A stretch of 64,000 bases of DNA from the NCBI GenBank assembly GCA_023435725.1, contig JAEYRD010000050.1, positions 27,610 to 91,609 of the forward strand, given 5' to 3'. Numbering within the stretch: the stretch's first letter is position 1; each line of letters opens with the position of its first letter. Source of the stretch: Pseudomonadota bacterium. Its GTDB lineage: Bacteria; Pseudomonadota; Alphaproteobacteria; Rhizobiales; Xanthobacteraceae. Shown here one piece after another: positions 62,227 through 64,000 of the stretch. The notes under the pieces were generated by a model. That model was not told the origin of the DNA, did not search any database, and saw only the letters and a list, made by a program, of their open reading frames with translations. Position numbers and translations under genes: made by a program.

Positions 62227-62734
62227 CGTCTTGTTCCTGTGTACCGGCAATTCGGCGCGGTCGATCCTTGCCGAGTCGATTCTGCGGAAGGACGGAGCCA
62301 GCCGCTTTCAGGCGTTCTCCGCCGGGAGCACGCCGAAGGGCGCGGTACATCCGCTGGCGCTGCATGCGCTGCAGACCATGGACTACCCGACCGCTGGGAT
62401 GCGCTCGAAAAGCTGGCTGGAATTCGCCGCCGCCGATGCGCCGGTGATGGATTTCGTGTTCACCGTTTGCGACAACGCCGCCGGTGAAGCCTGTCCGATC
62501 TGGCCGGGTCAGCCGATGACGGCGCACTGGGGCATCGAGGACCCCGCCGCGGTAGAAGGCTCAGAGCTGGAAAAGCAGGCGGCATTCATCACCGCATTCC
62601 GCTATCTCAAAAATCGGATCGACACCTTCGTGAACCTCCCACTGAGGAGCATCGACAAGCTCTCGCTCGGCACCAGGCTGCGCGAGATCGGTCGCTCCGA
62701 AGGGACGACATCCAGCAAAAACAACGTGGCATGA
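62207..62734 (+). CDS. arsC: Arsenate reductase, low-molecular-weight-phosphatase (thioredoxin-coupled) type
   Basis: This 175-residue enzyme reduces arsenate to arsenite. The P-loop CTGNSARS holds nucleophile C12, and the redox relay cysteines are C88 and C96 (VCDNAAGEAC), as in the Staphylococcus thioredoxin-dependent ArsC. The GTG at 62207 follows AAAGGAG. The gene overlaps arsR by 20 bases and acr3 by 4 (ATGA). Confidence 0.9.
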   Translation: MSDPRFNVLFLCTGNSARSILAESILRKDGASRFQAFSAGSTPKGAVHPLALHALQTMDYPTAGMRSKSWLEFAAADAPVMDFVFTVCDNAAGEACPIWPGQPMTAHWGIEDPAAVEGSELEKQAAFITAFRYLKNRIDTFVNLPLRSIDKLSLGTRLREIGRSEGTTSSKNNVA

Positions 62735-63792
62735 CGATGGGTATTTTCGAACGATATCTCACTTTGTGGGTTGCGCTTTGCATCGTCGCGGGCGTGGCAC
62801 TGGGACACGTCATACCCGGGTTCTTCGGCGCGGTCGCAGCCGCTGAGGTCGCCAAGGTCAACCTGCCGGTAGCTATGCTGATCTGGCTCATGATCGTGCC
62901 GATGTTGCTGAAGATAGACTTCGGCTCACTGGGCCAGGTGCGGGAGCATTGGCGCGGCGTCGGCGTCACCCTCTTTATCAATTGGGCCGTGAAGCCGTTC
63001 TCGATGGCGCTGCTGGGCTCCTTCTTCATCGGCCACCTCTTCGCACCGTGGCTACCGTCCGGCCAGATCCCGTCTTACATCGCCGGTTTGATTCTGCTTG
63101 CGGCCGCGCCCTGCACCGCGATGGTCTTCGTGTGGTCCAATCTGTGCGAGGGCGAGCCCCACTACACCCTGAGCCAGGTCGCACTAAACGACGTGATCAT
63201 GGTTTTCCTGTTCGCGCCGCTCGTGGGGATGCTGCTCGGAGTGGCCTCGATCAGCGTCCCCTGGGACACGCTGCTACTCTCCGTTCTGCTCTACATCGTG
63301 GTTCCGGTAATCGTCGCACAGCTGTGGCGCAAGGTGCTGCTGCGAAGGGACGACGACAGTTTCGACCGCGTTATGCGAATGCTACAGCCACTTTCGCTTG
63401 TTGCGCTTCTCGCGACATTGGTTCTGCTCTTCGGCTTCCAGGGAGAACAGATCGTCAGGCAGCCTAGCGTCATTGCCATTCTCGCCGTGCCGATTCTTGT
63501 CCAAGTCTACCTCAATGCGGGCTTGGCGTACTGGTTGAGCCGACGGTTTGGCGTGGCGTGGTGCGTCGCCGCTCCAGCCGCCCTCATTGGTGCGAGCAAC
63601 TTCTTCGAGCTGGCGGTCGCCGCTGCGATCAGCTTGTTCGGCCTGGACTCCGGCGCTGCACTGGCGACCGTCGTCGGCGTTCTTGTCGAAGTACCGGTGA
63701 TGCTGTCCGTCGTCCGGATCGTCAAGGCGACCCGGGGCTGGTACGAAGCGGGCGCTGGCAAAGCCCCGACAGCCTTAGAGGCCCGCCAATGA
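62731..63792 (+). CDS. acr3: Arsenite efflux transporter Acr3 (ArsB)
   Basis: This 353-residue, ten-helix inner-membrane carrier exports arsenite. The essential cysteine in transmembrane helix 4 is C128 in AAAPCTAMVFVWSN, followed by the conserved LSQVALNDVIMVFLFAP. The length is normal. It is coupled to arsC by an ATGA overlap and followed by a second arsenate reductase gene 17 bases later. Confidence 0.93.
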   Translation: MTMGIFERYLTLWVALCIVAGVALGHVIPGFFGAVAAAEVAKVNLPVAMLIWLMIVPMLLKIDFGSLGQVREHWRGVGVTLFINWAVKPFSMALLGSFFIGHLFAPWLPSGQIPSYIAGLILLAAAPCTAMVFVWSNLCEGEPHYTLSQVALNDVIMVFLFAPLVGMLLGVASISVPWDTLLLSVLLYIVVPVIVAQLWRKVLLRRDDDSFDRVMRMLQPLSLVALLATLVLLFGFQGEQIVRQPSVIAILAVPILVQVYLNAGLAYWLSRRFGVAWCVAAPAALIGASNFFELAVAAAISLFGLDSGAALATVVGVLVEVPVMLSVVRIVKATRGWYEAGAGKAPTALEARQ

Positions 63793-63809
63793 GGCTTGGA
63801 GACCCGACC

Positions 63810-64000
63810 ATGAGCATCACGATCTATCACAACCCGGACTGCGGCACCTCGCGCAACACGCTTGCGATGATCCGGCAGAGCGGCGTCGAGCCTGTTGTCA
63901 TCGAGTATCTGAAGACGCCGCCCTCCCGCGAAAGACTGGTCGAGCTCATCAAGGCCATGGACATCCCCGTCCGCGCGTTGCTGCGGGAGAAAGGCACGCC
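63810..64000 (+). CDS. arsC: Arsenate reductase, glutaredoxin-coupled type (partial)
   Basis: The first 64 residues of an ArsC of the Escherichia coli plasmid R773 family are present, running off the window end. The catalytic C11 lies in YHNPDCGTSRNTL, and IEYLKTPPSRERL is the usual next segment. With the phosphatase-type arsC upstream, this operon carries two unrelated arsenate reductases with different electron donors. Confidence 0.92.
   Translation, partial: MSITIYHNPDCGTSRNTLAMIRQSGVEPVVIEYLKTPPSRERLVELIKAMDIPVRALLREKGT

Overview
The window looks like chromosomal DNA of a slow-growing rhizobium-type alphaproteobacterium, most likely Bradyrhizobium or a close relative in the Nitrobacteraceae. 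This is inferred from the very GC-rich coding DNA with strong third-position GC bias, the ccmI-ccmE-ccmF-ccmH (cycHJKL) cluster next to degP, two-component pairs and glnE, a FeuP/FeuQ-like pair, an NAD-linked molybdenum formate dehydrogenase, a bacterial Ku, and intergenic palindromic repeats of the kind scattered through Bradyrhizobium genomes. No rRNA, tRNA, CRISPR array, insertion sequence or phage gene was recognised.

Layout. 1-7.5 kb: the tail of an upstream gene with a terminator, a nitronate monooxygenase and a quinone-oxidoreductase-like gene, a long cation diffusion facilitator, and a PleC/DivJ-like histidine kinase. 6.6-13.7 kb: a LysR regulator divergent from a complete fdsGBACD formate dehydrogenase operon. 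13.7-22.2 kb (minus strand): glnE, a two-component pair, degP and a chemoreceptor. 22.3-30.7 kb (minus strand): the cytochrome c maturation genes, two unknown genes and a FeuP/FeuQ-like pair. 31-33.3 kb: Ku, small unknown genes and an orphan Flp pilin too short for routine gene calling. 33.5-37.6 kb: a tightly overlapping three-gene operon encoding an archaeal-type AMP phosphorylase, a PRPP synthase and a beta-CASP nuclease. This is the most unusual unit in the window. 37.6-38.6 kb is a dense block of dispersed repeats. 38.6-44.4 kb: a secreted protein, a universal stress protein/P-type ATPase operon with a FixK/FNR-type box upstream, and a ThDP enzyme. 44.5-54.7 kb: a triple-GAF kinase with a membrane alpha/beta hydrolase, an MFS pump, a YcgN-family protein, and PBP1a followed by a split DUF1214/DUF1254 pair.

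54.7-57.5 kb is a scrap zone of gene remnants (a cupredoxin tail, a broken ABC-type substrate-binding protein) and two small unknown genes. It borders an arsenic-resistance island running to the end of the window: two divergent ArsR genes, each with its own palindromic operator, control a rightward arsR-arsC-acr3-arsC operon and a leftward arsR / flavoprotein / MFS / frameshifted-MFS unit.

Functional themes: C1 and redox metabolism (formate oxidation, cytochrome c assembly), oxygen and envelope stress (degP, Usp, P-type ATPase, possible FixK boxes), nucleotide or RNA recycling (AMP phosphorylase operon), and metalloid resistance.
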